In this document: positions 11,592 to 24,100 of the stretch, piece by piece
Numbering within the stretch: the stretch's first letter is position 1
How the letters are laid out: every line of letters begins with the position of its first letter
Origin: Protoeuglena noctilucae
Taxonomy: Eukaryota; Chlorophyta; Pedinophyceae; Marsupiomonadales; Marsupiomonadaceae
DNA length: 64,000 nt
Direction: 5' to 3'
Assembly (NCBI GenBank): GCA_958009085.1
Contig: OY253678.1
Coordinates: 558,001 to 622,000, forward strand
Notes under the pieces: model-generated
The model's database searches: none
The model's input: the letters and a program-made list of their open reading frames with translations, nothing else
What the model was told of the DNA's origin: nothing
Translations under genes and position numbers: made by a program

Positions 11592-14500
11592 CTAGACGGC
11601 GTGCCGCAGCAACTCGCGTGTCTGGCGCAGGAGGTCCGCCAGAGTCCCGCACTCCACCGGCACTCGGCGCCCACCCAGGGACCATCCCTTGTCAGGACCG
11701 GTGCCCTGCACTGGCGTCAGAGCCTTAAGCACGTCTGGCAAGGACCGCCGCAAGAGGCTCAGGCTCTGCGCCTCGGACGCCTGCGGAGGAGAGGCGCACA
11801 TGCTACACGTCAGGAATACGACAAGACAGCTTGTGTGGCAGCATCACATCACACGTGTGGGGGCATTCAAGTCCGGTGGCTGGGCCAGAAACCGCGGGCA
11901 TGCGCTGGTCAGGCCACGAGTGCGCAGGACCACACATGCAGAAAGCGCCACACGCAAGAAGTGCATGGGCACTAGTCATCGATGCTTGTCGCTTGCGCTC
12001 CCACACCTGTGCCGAAGTCGGCCCCAGGAGGCCCTCCGCGGAGTCCACGCCGGCCTGCACCACCCTGCGCACTTGCAACAGCACGCACTCCAGCAGCCCC
12101 TCCGCAGCCCACACCATCCACCCCAGGGCCCGCTCCTCTTCCCGCAGCGTTGTCGCCGCCGCCGCCCCCGCCGCCGCACGCAGCGCGCCCCTCGGAGCGC
12201 TCTCCACCCAGTCGAGGGGGTACACTCCGGCCCCGTCCGCCCCCGCGGTGGCCCCGCCCGCTGCCTCCAGCAGCACCGCTCGCGCCGCGGCGCCGTCCGC
12301 TTCCCCGGCCGCCACCTCCGCCAGTCCGTCGCGACGGGCGAGCGCGTCGGTGAAATCCGAGGCCAGGTCCGCGAGCGCGGCCGAGAGCGTCACGAGGTCC
12401 ATCCGGGTCTGCCCCGGCGACACGGCGGCAGCCACGACGGGCAGCCGCAGGGTGTTGCTGCGGCACAGGAGGGCTAGGTAGCGCGCCAGGCAGGAGCGCA
12501 GGTGGTGCAGGTGCCGGGCCATGCGCCGCGCGGCTCCCGTGGCGGACGGGGCCGGGTTGGGGGCCGCCAGGGTGGTGCGGACGGCGGAGGCGAACCGGTT
12601 GGGACTGCGGGCGGGGCGATGGTGGCAGACGGGGTGTGAGTGTCGAGATCAAGTGTGTCGGGAGAGGGAGTGACGAGGTTGAGAGAGATGCTTTGGAGCA
12701 GGGACGCGGTTACAAGGCCGAGCAATGGGGATGCGTGCAGAGTGGCCCGCGGAGAGCGGAGGTTCAGGCCGAGGCATGGCGACAGCGCCCCATGGCTCAT
12801 GTCGCGTTGTGCAACTGCAAAGAACCGCACCTGTTGCCCCCGCCCCGGAGGATCTGCTCGGCGAGGGCCAGCGCGGCCGCGTGCAGGGGCCCTGAGGCAT
12901 CGAGGGGTCCTAAGGCGACCGCGAGCTCCATGACCAGCGACGCCTGCTCCACCTCCTCAGCACCCACGTCGCACGACCCGCCCGTGCGGCCATCCCCCGC
13001 ATCCTCGATCATGCGGACGAGCGTGGCGGCGTGCTCGGAGAGGAAGCGCCGGCCGTCAGAGGCCACGTCAGAGCTCTGCGTCGGAATGGTGGGGCACGAG
13101 GAATGGTCGGGGATGATCCGATGAGGCGAGGAGATATGCAGGGAGAAGAGTGCTGTGCCAGGAGTGCCAAGACAGCAGCTGGTGCTACCCACGTGGCTTC
13201 CACATGACACAACACGAGCATTAACGCACCTCTGGCAGAGCAGAGACGACAGAGAGGGCCAGCTGCAGCACGGGCGTGCAGATGCGGTGCAACCACGCGC
13301 GGAGGGTCGCTCCACGCCCCGCGATGGCGCCCGTGGCTCCGTCAGCCGTCATTGCCCCGGGTGCAGGGAGGGGCTCCGGCCGCACGTCAAACGCCCTGCA
13401 GTTGGCCAGGTGGCGCAGCGCTGCGAGCTCGAAGAGACGCCTCGCGGGGGTGCGGATGTCCCCCGTGGCGGCGACCGCGCCCCCGCCCGACGCCAGGGCC
13501 TGCGGAGGGATGGGCAGGTAGGGGTAGAGGAAGGGCGATGACTTTGAAGTCGGCTGCTATAGATAAGGCTATGTGGTACATACAGTAGCACCCGGGCCCT
13601 CACCTGCAGCAGCGCCAGCGCCCCCTCGATCGCCAGGAGTCCCGTGGAGTCCCCACTGCGCCCCGCCTCCTGCAACGCAGAGAGTGGCTCCTCCGCCATG
13701 CCCCGCAGCAGCGCCCGGGGAACGTCCGTGCGGTACAGCTCGTCGGCGATGAGGCCCGTGGCGTCGCAGCCCACCGCGGCCGCCGCCATGAGGAGGCCCG
13801 TGGCGCGGAGGTGGGGGTCGGGCGACGCCGCCGCGTCTCTCGCGGCTTCGGCGATCGTCTCTGCGTGCGCAGCCACGTCCGCGGCCGCGGGCGGGGCACT
13901 CGCGGGTCCCCGGGCCGCGCGGCCGGGCCAGGCGGGCGCGCGCGTGGCCAAGTGCAGGGCCTGGAGGGTGGCGAGGCACAGGGGCCCTCGCACCGTGGGG
14001 TCTGGGGGGGCGCGGACGGCGAGAATCGAAGAGAGGACCTCCCTTTTCGTGGCGTCGTCCATGGGGGCGGGGAAGTCCGAGGTCGCGGGGGGCAGGGTGC
14101 GGAGCTCGGCCATTTTGCTGACCTGCGAGAGGGATGGGGCGGCGCAGTGACGTCTGCACATGGTCAGCCACGCCAACCCAGACACCCCTCTCAGCATTTC
14201 GCGAGGCATTCACAAAAACCACTCACACCGCGACCCCCCATTCAGCACTCACCAGGATTACCACCACCCAGGCCACGCACGCGGCTGCCTCCACCGCCGC
14301 CTCTGCCCCGCCCGAAGCCCCCAGGGTTGCGACCATGTTGGGCAGCACGGACATGGCCCCTCGGAAGAGATGGAGCAGAGGGGCATGGGGGTCCTTGGAA
14401 CGAGTGGCAGAGAGCAACTGCAGGGGCGATGTGATTGGGCGGTGTTTGTGGAACGAACCACCCAGCTCTCATCACCTGTGAGACCACCACCACCTCCGCC

Positions 14501-17500
14501 ACCCATCCCTCGTCACCTGGTCGAACAGGCACACCACCGCCACCTCCACCACCCTCCTCCACACTTCCAGGAGCTTCCCCCGGCTCCACGCCTCCGCCTC
14601 TGCCGCCTCCAGGGACCTCGCGAAGTCCACCACCGCGGCCCACTCTGCAGACTCAGGGCCCGCGTGGCCGGCGGGGGAGGGCGTCGCGAGGGGCGATACG
14701 CCGAGGACGAGGTGCGTGGGCTGGGCCCGGGCGGCCATGACCAGTCGCTCGGACAGGGCGCGCATGTCGACGTGGGGGGGCGCGTGGGACGGGAAGGCCC
14801 AGACGCCGCCGTGGGCGACGGAGCGGCGGTCGCGGAGCGCATCGACGATCTGCGAGGGCAGCCGGCGATTAATAATGGCATGGGCTCATCCCAGCCTCAG
14901 GGATGGGTTGTGGTTGGTGTCTAGCAAGACATTGCTGCTGTCTGAACAGTCAAATAGCACGACATGGACATGCATCAACCCGCCATGACAATGCACTCGT
15001 ATACTGTGTCTGCTAACGCATCCCTCGCCCGTCACCTGGCCCATCTCCCCGCCGATCAGGGGCGGCGCAGGGGCGGCCCTGGCGTCGACCCCACCGACGG
15101 CATGCTTCAGGATCTGCAGAGCCAGCGAGTCCTCCGCCACCATATCCCCATCGCCCTCGCCCCTCGGGGCAAAGAGACATGCCAGCACGGCCCCCGCACC
15201 CTCCTCGCCATCGCTGTCCGCCTGGCGAGCGGTGGCGGTACCTGCCTGTACACGAGAGTAGAAGAGCTCCTGGAGAGCCACGGTGAGCAGGGAGGTGCGG
15301 ATGCGTAAAGAGGGCACCGGGTGGAGGCGCGAGGGGGACGGGAGGCCAGCCACCTCGGCGTCGGCGTCAGCACGCACGACTTGCTCCAGGAGGGGTAAGA
15401 GCAGCTGCGGGGGTGGGGTGGGGGGTAGCAGGTGAGGTGGGGAGGGTGGGGAGGGTGGCAGTGGTGGCAGAGGTGGGGAGGGTGGCAAGTGAGGTGGGAG
15501 GGTGGCAGGTGCGCCAAGCCATGGGGAGGGTGAGGGCAATTAAGGTCCCTCTACCAACACGTGCTACCAATCACCGCGGCTCCTCACCCGGTACGGCTCT
15601 TGCCGCAGCGCCTGCAGCGTGACGTGTCGCGTGAGTGGAGCGGCCGCGACGGTCGCCACCAGATGCACGGCGCCCTGGGCCAAAGGAGGGTCAGCCAAAG
15701 CAAGCCGGGCCGAGTGCTTGAGGATGACGTGGAGCACGGTGCGCTCAGTCAGTGGGTCCGCGAGGCCGACGTCGACGCCCATGGCCATGTCATAACCCAT
15801 CGCTAGGTGGGCCAGGTTGGGCGCGGGCTGGGTGGCGGCTGCCGAGAGGACACGCAGGGCCAGGGCCGCCCGGGGGTCCCGGGAGTCGCTCTGCGCACCC
15901 AGGGACGTCAGCGAGTCGTCCAGGCACCTGCGGAGCGCGGGTGAGGGGTGCGAGAGATGGGGGGGATGTCATGGGTGAATCGATGAGTGTGTTTATGGAT
16001 AGTCTTGATTTGGAGAGAGGGAGCGGCAGGTGACAGGACGGCAGGTCATGTTCTCACCTGGCGAACCCCTTGACGATCCTGGGCAGGTCGTGTCCCGCCT
16101 GCACCAGCAGCCCCACGAGGTGCGGCACGCGCGTGACGAGGTGGCCCACGACACGCAGCGCGGCCGCCTGCACGGCGGGCTCATAGGCATATCCGATCGA
16201 CTCGAGCAGGCGGGGCAGGCGGCGCATCTCCTGCAACAGCACCCGGTCCAGGGACTGCAGGAAGGCACCCTTGCCCGTCGCGGCCCAGCCTGCGGGGTCA
16301 AGGGAGAGGCGGCTGCTTAGGTCGGGTCGGGGGCGATTGCGGAAACACCCCTGGTGGGTTTTCCCGCATGCAGCCCCGGCATGCAGGGAACAACCCCAAA
16401 CGCTCGCCCCCCCTGCCAAGCGCCTGCCGCTCTCGCACCTGCGCCCGCCGCCCCAGGTACCAGGAACGGCCCGTCGCTCTCGAAAGCCACGGACAGAACG
16501 TCCAGCCCCGCGACCAGTGCCCGCTCCAGCGCAGCCCCCTCCGTGCTCCCCTCCCTCATGTCCGACAGCCGCTTGACCCCGACACCCACGATCTGCAGGA
16601 GCGTGCCTGCCGCGGGGCCCCGGCCCAGCAGGTCCGCCATCACGAGGCCGCCCGGGGTGCCTGACCAGCCGTCCTGCGAAGGGTGGGTGCGGACAGGTGC
16701 GTTGGGGTGTGTTGCGCAGGGCAGGCGCGTGAGTGAGGGTGGGACTGCGCCGGTGCTAGCGTTGCAAACAACTGGCATACGCTCTGTGCCACACCGGCAC
16801 CATTTCGCAGCCAACACGGAGCCCCAGCACACGCCAGCCGCGGCTGCTCACCTGGGTGGACAGCGCGTGCTGCAGGCAGAGGCCCATGTGCACAAACGAG
16901 GCCTCCGCGAGCTCCCACTTCTGCGTCGGGTCGACGAATGCACGCTGACTCAGGCGCCCGCACACCATCTGCGGGGGCGAAGGCAAGGGGTTAGTGGGGA
17001 CGAAGGAAAGTGATAGAGGAGGGGAAACCGAAACTAGCTGTCAAAGGGCGAGGCACCATGCCACAGACTCTGTCAAGCACGGTCGTGTACATCACGTCAT
17101 CCAGTCCCTCGCCAATCAGAATTACCCTTCCCACTAATACGCACCTCGAGCACGAACGCCGTGTACATCAATTGACCCAAACCCTCGTGTCACCTATACC
17201 CCACTACGCACCTCGAGCACGAACGCCGTGTACCGCGTGGCCTCGGGCCCCGCGCCGCACCGCGCCACGAGCGTGTTGACGAGCTTCACGAACGCTAGCG
17301 TCTCCGCGTACCGCTCCAGCCGAGATTCGATCTCTTCCAGCTGGTACCGGATGTCGTAGGGCGCGGACCCGGCCCTGAGGTCCGGCTTGATGAGGTCCGC
17401 GTCGTTGACCATCTGCCAGAGACTGTCGGGGTTTGCCAGGGGGCGTGCGGGCGGGTGCGCGGCGAGGGCGTTCAGGGCCCGCATCAACGCGGCTTTGAGG

Positions 17501-20461
17501 ACCGAGGGGACGCTGCAGGCATGAGTGGGGTGGAAGAGGGGTGAGTGGTGCGTGGCACTGTGACTCGTCACTGAGCGGTGGCGCACTAGTCACCACTAGC
17601 ACCGCATGTCGTTCGTTTCTTCCAGTCCCCGTCTCTTCGCCACCCCGTCACTCACCGGTAACACATGAGCGCGAAGAGTGCGGTGTCCCAGGGCCGGTCA
17701 ACCCTCGACGTGCGCCCCAGCACCTCCCGCAGAGGCTCCAACGTCTCCACGGTCCCATTCTCCGCCACCGCCGCCAGCGCATCCGCAAAGGCCGCCAGTC
17801 CGTCCGCGTCCTCCTGCACCATCACCACGTCCGGACGCGACAGGCCGATGCCCAGGGTGTCCCCAACCGCGGGCCCCTCCCGGGCGAAGCGGTCACAGTA
17901 CGCCTGCACGACGCCCATGAGTCGGTCCCACGTAATGTCAGAATTGGACGTCACCAGCCACTCCTGGACCCACTTGGAACCCGCCGGGGAGGTGGCCAGG
18001 CCCGCCAGCGCCCCCAGGTACGCGATGAGGACGGCGGGGTGGTCGCCCGATCGAATCTCGGCGGCGCGCACGATGGGGAGGTAGGCGTCGAGGTGGTCGG
18101 TGGGGGAGCGGTCGACGTGGATGGAGAAGAGGGAACGGAGGAGGTCGAGGAGGCAGGGGAGGCTGCAACGGGTGGGGCGTGTGGGGTGGCTGAGACGTGG
18201 CTGTGGGTATGGGTGTGCGGGGGGAGGTGACGTGAAGTTGACTGGGGTGGACGTGAGCTGCGGCACGGAGGTGCTTTGGAGACATACAGGTCAAAGTTTC
18301 CAATGGTCCCACCCACCTCACACAACCTATGCACCCGCCCCAGACACCCCAGCCTACGGCATCTCCCATCCCCCACGCACCTGTCCACCGTCCCAGTTGC
18401 TCCCCCGGCGTCCACCTCCATCCCCGTCCCAGGGCCCCCGGTCCTCCCGGACCCGGCAGTGCCCGGCACCGGCAGATCCGCGACCATCTTCTTGAGCAGG
18501 TCGTCGCCGGCCGGCTGTTCAAATATCGACCGAAGCAGGGCGTGGATAACTGAGGCGATCAGCTCCTGGTTCTCCAGCAGATCGTCTTGGAAGCCGATGG
18601 AGTCGAACAGCTTCGACCTGCGCATGATGCAGAGGGAAGGATGGGTCGGCAAAGGATGGCATGCAGCTGCTACAACCAACAAGGTGCCCCTGCTGTTCGC
18701 ATGACAAAGCAAGTGCATGGTCGTATTGCAGACGTCCGAGCGCACACGCCCATGCTAGGTGCGAGTGAGGATGCGAGAGAAAAGCATTTCGTGTCAAGCA
18801 ACCCGGGTCCCAGCCCCAGCGGTCTTGCGCAAAGGGTCAGGGTAAGCAACCGGGCCGGCCTGCGCCCCATGATTGGGTCGCTCATTGTGGGGAGGCTTGC
18901 GCGGGGATCGGAGCGGGGAGTCCGGGGGCCGAGGGGCGGGCCGCGGCGGCGCATGGCCGCTGGACACCTCAGCACCCTCCGCCCCCCGCCGCTCCGCCCC
19001 GGGGTGGGCACTAAGCCCATCTCCCGTCCCTTACACGTGTGGAATGCGAGAACCAGGCTCACCGGAGATGCCCCAGCGCCCCGCCCTGCCGCGCCGCCAG
19101 GAGCCCCTCCCTCGCACCCCCCGTGTCATCCCCCGCCACCAACGCCACCGCCGCCAGCGCCAGCCGCACCACCGCCTGTACCCCGCCCTCCGCGGCCGTG
19201 AGCGCGGAGGTGGCAGGCCCGGCCACCGCCCGCGCAAACCGGGCGACGTCGGCGCGCTCGGCCGCCTCCGCGGTGCCGCCCTGGCCGCCGTCCACCGGAG
19301 GCGACAGCAGGCACAGCACGGCCACCAGCAGCAGGTTGGCCTGGTGCCGCCGCGCCCATGCCGCCGAGTCGCCGGGCGTGGCCGACGCGGCCGCCCTCGA
19401 CAGCCCCGCCAGCACGGTCAGGGCCTGGGTCACGTCGGCGTCGAATCCGCGAACCAGGGACGGGCGCATGTAGCATAGGTAGAAGACGCACTCGGCCGCG
19501 AGGGTGGCTTCCCGGCGAGGAAGCGCGTCTCGGGATGCCTGGGAGTGGGCGCGGGGGTGGCGGGGGATAGGAGGGCGGACGTGAGGGCACAGCATGAGCG
19601 GTCGAGACGGCCTGCTGCCGCTGCTCACCGCGCTGCCCTCTGCATCGGTCACGGATGCCACGCGGTACGGTTGCGTCGGAGGCGCATTCGACGCTGCGAC
19701 CACGGACAGCAGCCGCTGCAGGACGCGGAGGTGGCCGTCTTTGCTCTCCTTGAGAAGCGCGTCGTTTTCCCGAGAGATCGCAGCCTGCGAGCGAGCGATG
19801 ACGCCGATGGAAGCAGGAAGAGATAAAGTGAATTGCGCGCAGCAGCGCCCTGGCCGTTGCCGCACCAGCAGGTCGCTGGGACCGTCGGGACTGCCGGCGT
19901 GCGCGGCAAAGTTGTGGCCGAAGCACTCATACTGGAGGACGCGCGCGAGGGATGCGAGTCGGTCGTAGCGTTCCTGGAAATACACTCCCGCGGCGCGCTC
20001 GGGCGAGAGGTCCCCGGAGTCGTGCGCGGCGAGCAGGAGGCGCACACACTCGACCTCATCAATGTCAAAGTCGTCCGAGAGCAGCAGCGCCAGCCGCACG
20101 TCCGGGTCCAGGTCCAGATCGATGCGTCCAACGCCCTCAATCTCCACGCGGCGGTCCTTCTCGACCATCTGCCGCGAGGCGGCGGACTGCGAGCCGGAGC
20201 GCGGAAGGGGGTGGTGGGGGCCCGTCTTTGCGAACCACGCAGCAGCGCCCCGACGCTGCCACCGCGGCGATCGAAGACCACGGTATAGGTACGAACGGCA
20301 GGCGCGTGTTGCGGGCAGGTCACCTTGGGCTTGCGCTCCAGGAGCTGCTGCCAGGCAGGCTTGCATGCCCTGTAGAGCTCCTCGACCTCCGCGACATGCG
20401 CGGGATCGTCCTCGAGCCCATTCACCGCAAGGAGCTCGATGAGGCGCTGGAAGTCCGACAT
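11592..20461 (-). CDS. NUP205: Nucleoporin NUP205 (inner ring, Nup192 family), 19 exons, 1909 aa
   Basis: Large scaffold of the inner ring of the nuclear pore. Nineteen exons run from 20461 to 11592, and their lengths add to 5730 nt, an exact multiple of three: 20461-20324, 20168-19866, 19784-19629, 19538-19063, 18617-18381, 18162-17656, 17512-17212, 16968-16852, 16673-16439, 16289-16058, 15927-15588, 15404-15036, 14849-14517, 14417-14253, 14122-13604, 13499-13230, 13075-12831, 12604-12007 and 11780-11592. Plant NUP205 is about 1840 residues. Family-like segments include DIDEVECVRLLLAAH near the N-terminus, ITWDRLMGVVQAYCDR in the middle, and NLAHLAMGYD followed by ERTVLHVILKHSARL. The whole chain is alpha-solenoid. 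All 18 introns are GT-AG. Intron 7 carries a duplicated donor region and intron 11 a G-rich minisatellite. The gene is divergent from the deubiquitinase gene. Confidence 0.88.
15425..15515 (+). repeat. G-rich minisatellite in NUP205 intron 11
   Basis: Imperfect tandem units built on GGTGGGGAGGGTGGCA fill most of this intron. The plus strand shows several closely spaced runs of three or four G, enough for a G-quadruplex. The NUP205 transcript carries the complementary C-rich form next to the splice acceptor, as an extended pyrimidine tract. Confidence 0.75.
17131..17234 (-). repeat. Duplicated splice-donor region in NUP205 intron 7
   Basis: The stretch CACCTCGAGCACGAACGCCG occurs twice, at about 17142 and 17210. 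In the minus-strand gene the second copy (at 17210) is the true exon 7 end with its donor. The first copy repeats the exon end and the GTGCGT donor inside the intron about 66-68 nt downstream. Using the decoy would retain part of the intron. Confidence 0.8.
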
Positions 20462-21135
20462 TGGCCCCGGGCGCGCAAGATCAGGGGCCGGGGGCCGACG
20501 GCAACCAGGTGCCCCGCCCCGCCAGGCGTTCGGCCACGCTCCAGCGCAGCAGCTGAGAGCGGCACAGTCACAGCAGCAATATCACGGCCGAGAGCAAGCC
20601 AGGATCATTCCTTTGCGATCTCAGCGTGCACGCAGGCGTCAGCCCTTGAGTTTGCACAGACGGCGGGGTCGGGTCGACCGCTCCGTCCGGCCCAGCGACC
20701 TCTGGTGAACAACGAATTCCGGAAGCGCCCGTGATGGGCCGCTGCCAAGGCGCTGGCGGGTCGACTCGATGTGCAGGAAAAGCGGTGTCAGCTCGGGCGA
20801 CCGGAAACAGCCCTTCTCGCGCTCAGTCGCTTGCGTCGGCGAATGTGGTTGTTTTCGCGGCCGCGGAGATGCTCCGCGGTTCTCGATAGAGCCCTTTGCG
20901 GCGAAAGCCTCATTCAAACTCATTGGCAGGCCGGGGACTGGCCTGACGCTCACCATTGCATTGCCTGGGGCTTGTGGCGACTTTCGAAGTTTCTCTGTGC
21001 GGATCGGGGGTGTCGGCTGCTGCATCGAGGCGGCGGTTCGGCGGCCTGGGAGCCGCAGTCGTGGCCGAACCCGCCCGCGCCAATCCCGGGTACCTCCCGC
21101 GTGGCAGTGCGTGCCGACGCACTACTTGAGCAACG
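20462..21135. promoter_or_regulatory. Divergent promoter between NUP205 and UBP26
   Basis: The start codons of two head-to-head housekeeping genes are 674 nt apart, so both promoters and 5' leaders must lie here. I see no TATA element at a convincing position and no repeat. Confidence 0.45.
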
Positions 21136-24100
21136 ATGACCGCGGGGGCAAAGCGCGGGCCCAAGGCGTCCAAGACCAAGACCCGCATCGGTGAGCTTAC
21201 AGCACAGCGCCCATGCAGCAGCCCGGGACAGCGACGGGGCCGGATCGACGAAGCCCGTCCAAATCTGTGCATTTGCTTCTATGATGGCCCGCGCCGGCTG
21301 GCCCGCGGCGTCCCGGCGCGGTCCCCGGGCTCTCGCGCGGGTCTTCGGCCCGGTGCGACAGCGCTGTGGGCGCCCTGTGCAGGGGAGGCCGTGCTGACTC
21401 AGGAGGAGGCCGCGGAGCTTATGGAGCGCCTCACTGCGGCGGAGACGGGCACCGGGCCGGCTGTCCCGCGGGAGGAATTGGACCGCTTTTACAACACCCA
21501 CGCCCCGCCATGCCCGCTGGTGAGCCTCCCATCGCAACGCTCAGCCCGCCCGGCGCCCAGCCCCGCTCATCGCATCCGTCGCCCGTACATCCACGCCGCA
21601 CACACCACCACAGTCGCCCTGACTGCCCCCTGTCACCCCCGCAGTACGGCACCAATTGCCGGGGTCAGCGTGGGAACCCCAACTGCCTCTGTGGCCTGAT
21701 CCCCTCCGTCGGCGGTCACCGCAACCACGGTCTATGGACCAAGGCGAGTGCTGCCGCGGCCTGGGGCCAACTGGGCGCTTGGCGCTGGTCCCACCCCAGC
21801 CATCAGCGCTCACCACCCCATCGCCCAGTCGCCGACATCGGGCATGTCGAGTCGTTGACCATAGAGCTTTGTCGATTCAGATTACTAAGCTGGTTGACGA
21901 GTCTTCTATTTTCAGATCCCTGAGGAGGTTTCCCGCATGGGCCCGGACCCGGAGGCCACTCGCCGCAAGTCGGACGCGGGCGGGGTGGGTTTGACCAACC
22001 TGGGCGCCACATGCTACATGAACGCCGTGCTGCAGATGATGTACCACATCCGGCCTTTCCGGGACAGCATCCTGGCGCTGCAGGGGCAGGTGGTGGAGGA
22101 CCCCCTGGTGGGACAGACGCAGGCGAGGCGGGGCAGGGGAGCATCACTCGCCGCGATGGTGTCGCTGGTTGGTAGGGCATGTTAATCGCATTGTGTAAGG
22201 AAGGGCATGGGCAGTAACCCTGAAGGGCAGTAGTGGTATCGATCAAATATTAGTGTTACTTCCCTCTGATTCATTGCTGTACAATGGCCGCTCTTCCTGT
22301 CCCACCGCCAGCTGACTGCCTGCTTCCTGACCTGACCCCTCTAACCTCCCGCCCGCCCGCAGCGTGTGTTCGCGGAGATGCTGGCGGGCCCCAAGCAGTG
22401 CGTCGACACGCGCGCCTTCGCCAACACGGTCGGCGTGCGCACGGACGTGCAGCAAGACGGCTCCGAGTTCCAGGGCTTCTTCCTGCACGGCCACGGGGGC
22501 CTCGGGTCTCGCCTCGAGGGCCACACGGCCGGGCAGCTGACCAAGCAGCTCTTCGAGTCCACCACCGCCAGCGTCATGCGGTGTGAGTGCGGGCACGAGA
22601 GCCGCAGGTGACGGGGGGTCGGTCATGGGGACGCGGGATGGCACTTGCGGGGTTGTTGCCAAAGCACGCAATCTGTCTCTCGACCCTCTGACCCACCCCT
22701 TCAACCCATGCTGTGACCCACCCTTCGCGCCACCCATCAACTCACCCAGGGAGGAGCCAGTGTACGACGTGACGCTGCCCGTGAAGGACTTTTCCAAGAT
22801 CGAGGACTCCCTGGCGGCGTGCACGGCCCCCGAGCTGGCGTCCGACTACAAGTGCGAGTCGTGTGGGATGAAGGGGCACGTCACGCGGCAGCAGCGCTTC
22901 ACGCGGCTGGCGCCCTTCCTCATGCTCTCCCTCACCCGGTGAGGCACCGGCTGCACTTGCGCATCTCAGTCGCTCATTTCACTTGCCACGCCACGCATAC
23001 CATGCTGTGCATCTCACGTCACCCACCTTGCATTTCGCGTCACCCACCTCGCTTACCACGCGTCGCAGCTACGAGTACGACCTCCGCACTTTCCAGCGCA
23101 AGAAAGTCCACTCCCGCATCTCCTTCCCCCTCGAACTGGATGCGCAGCCTTACGCCGAGGCGGCCCCCGCGCACCCCGCGTCGGGCAAGGGCAGGCGAGT
23201 TCATGCATGATGCACAGGGTGGGGCGCTGTGCTGTGCTGGTAGGGGAGAGTGCTGGATTGTCTGGGCCAGGGTGCTGGCTTGTCACGCAGCGCGTCGCTG
23301 CAGCGAGGTATGTTACGTGATGCCCAGTCACTGTGCTTCGCTGGGCAAGCCGAGATGCAGCCGTGGAGCCCTGCTTGACCCCTTACTCCGCCCCCCTGCC
23401 CATTCCTTCGCGCAGGGGCGCCACTGCCACTTCCACCGCCACCGCCACCGCCACCGCCACTGCCACTGCCACGCACCTCTACCAATTGGCGGCCATCCTG
23501 GTCCACCGGGGCGTCGAGGCCAGCATGGGTCACTACGTGGCGCACATCCGGGACGGCTCGAGCGACCGGTGGTTCAAATTCGATGACGAGAGCGTGGAGT
23601 CCCTCGGGTGCCACCCCTTGGGAGCGGCACCCAAGGCGGCTCCCAGCCAATCGGCGGGCGGCGGCCGTCCCAAGGCAAAGGGCGAGGCGAGCGGGTCGCG
23701 CGGGGGCGGGGCCGTGGTCGAGATGACCTCGTCCGGGGACGGACCAGAGGTGGCATCGCCGGCAGCGGCCGCGCCTCTGAGCTTCCCCGTTGTGGGTGCG
23801 CCGGGCGAGGGGGCCAAGGGGCCCGCCGGGGGGCGGTGCGGGCGGGGAGCCAAGCGGCGGGCGGCGGCGGCGGCGGGCGACGGCGGGGACGACGACGACG
23901 TGGCCTTAGTCGCGGCGTCCCCGGGGGCCGCGGCGGTGACGCCTGTGCGGGGGAGCAAGCGCGTCCGGAAGCGGACTCTGATCGCGGAGCAGTTCGAGGC
24001 GGACGGGGGTCGCTTCCCCGGCTCTCCGCGACCGGCGGGCGCGCAGGCGATGGAGCCTGGGGCGGCGGCGGCGGCGGTGGTGGCAGAGGCGGGGGCGGGG

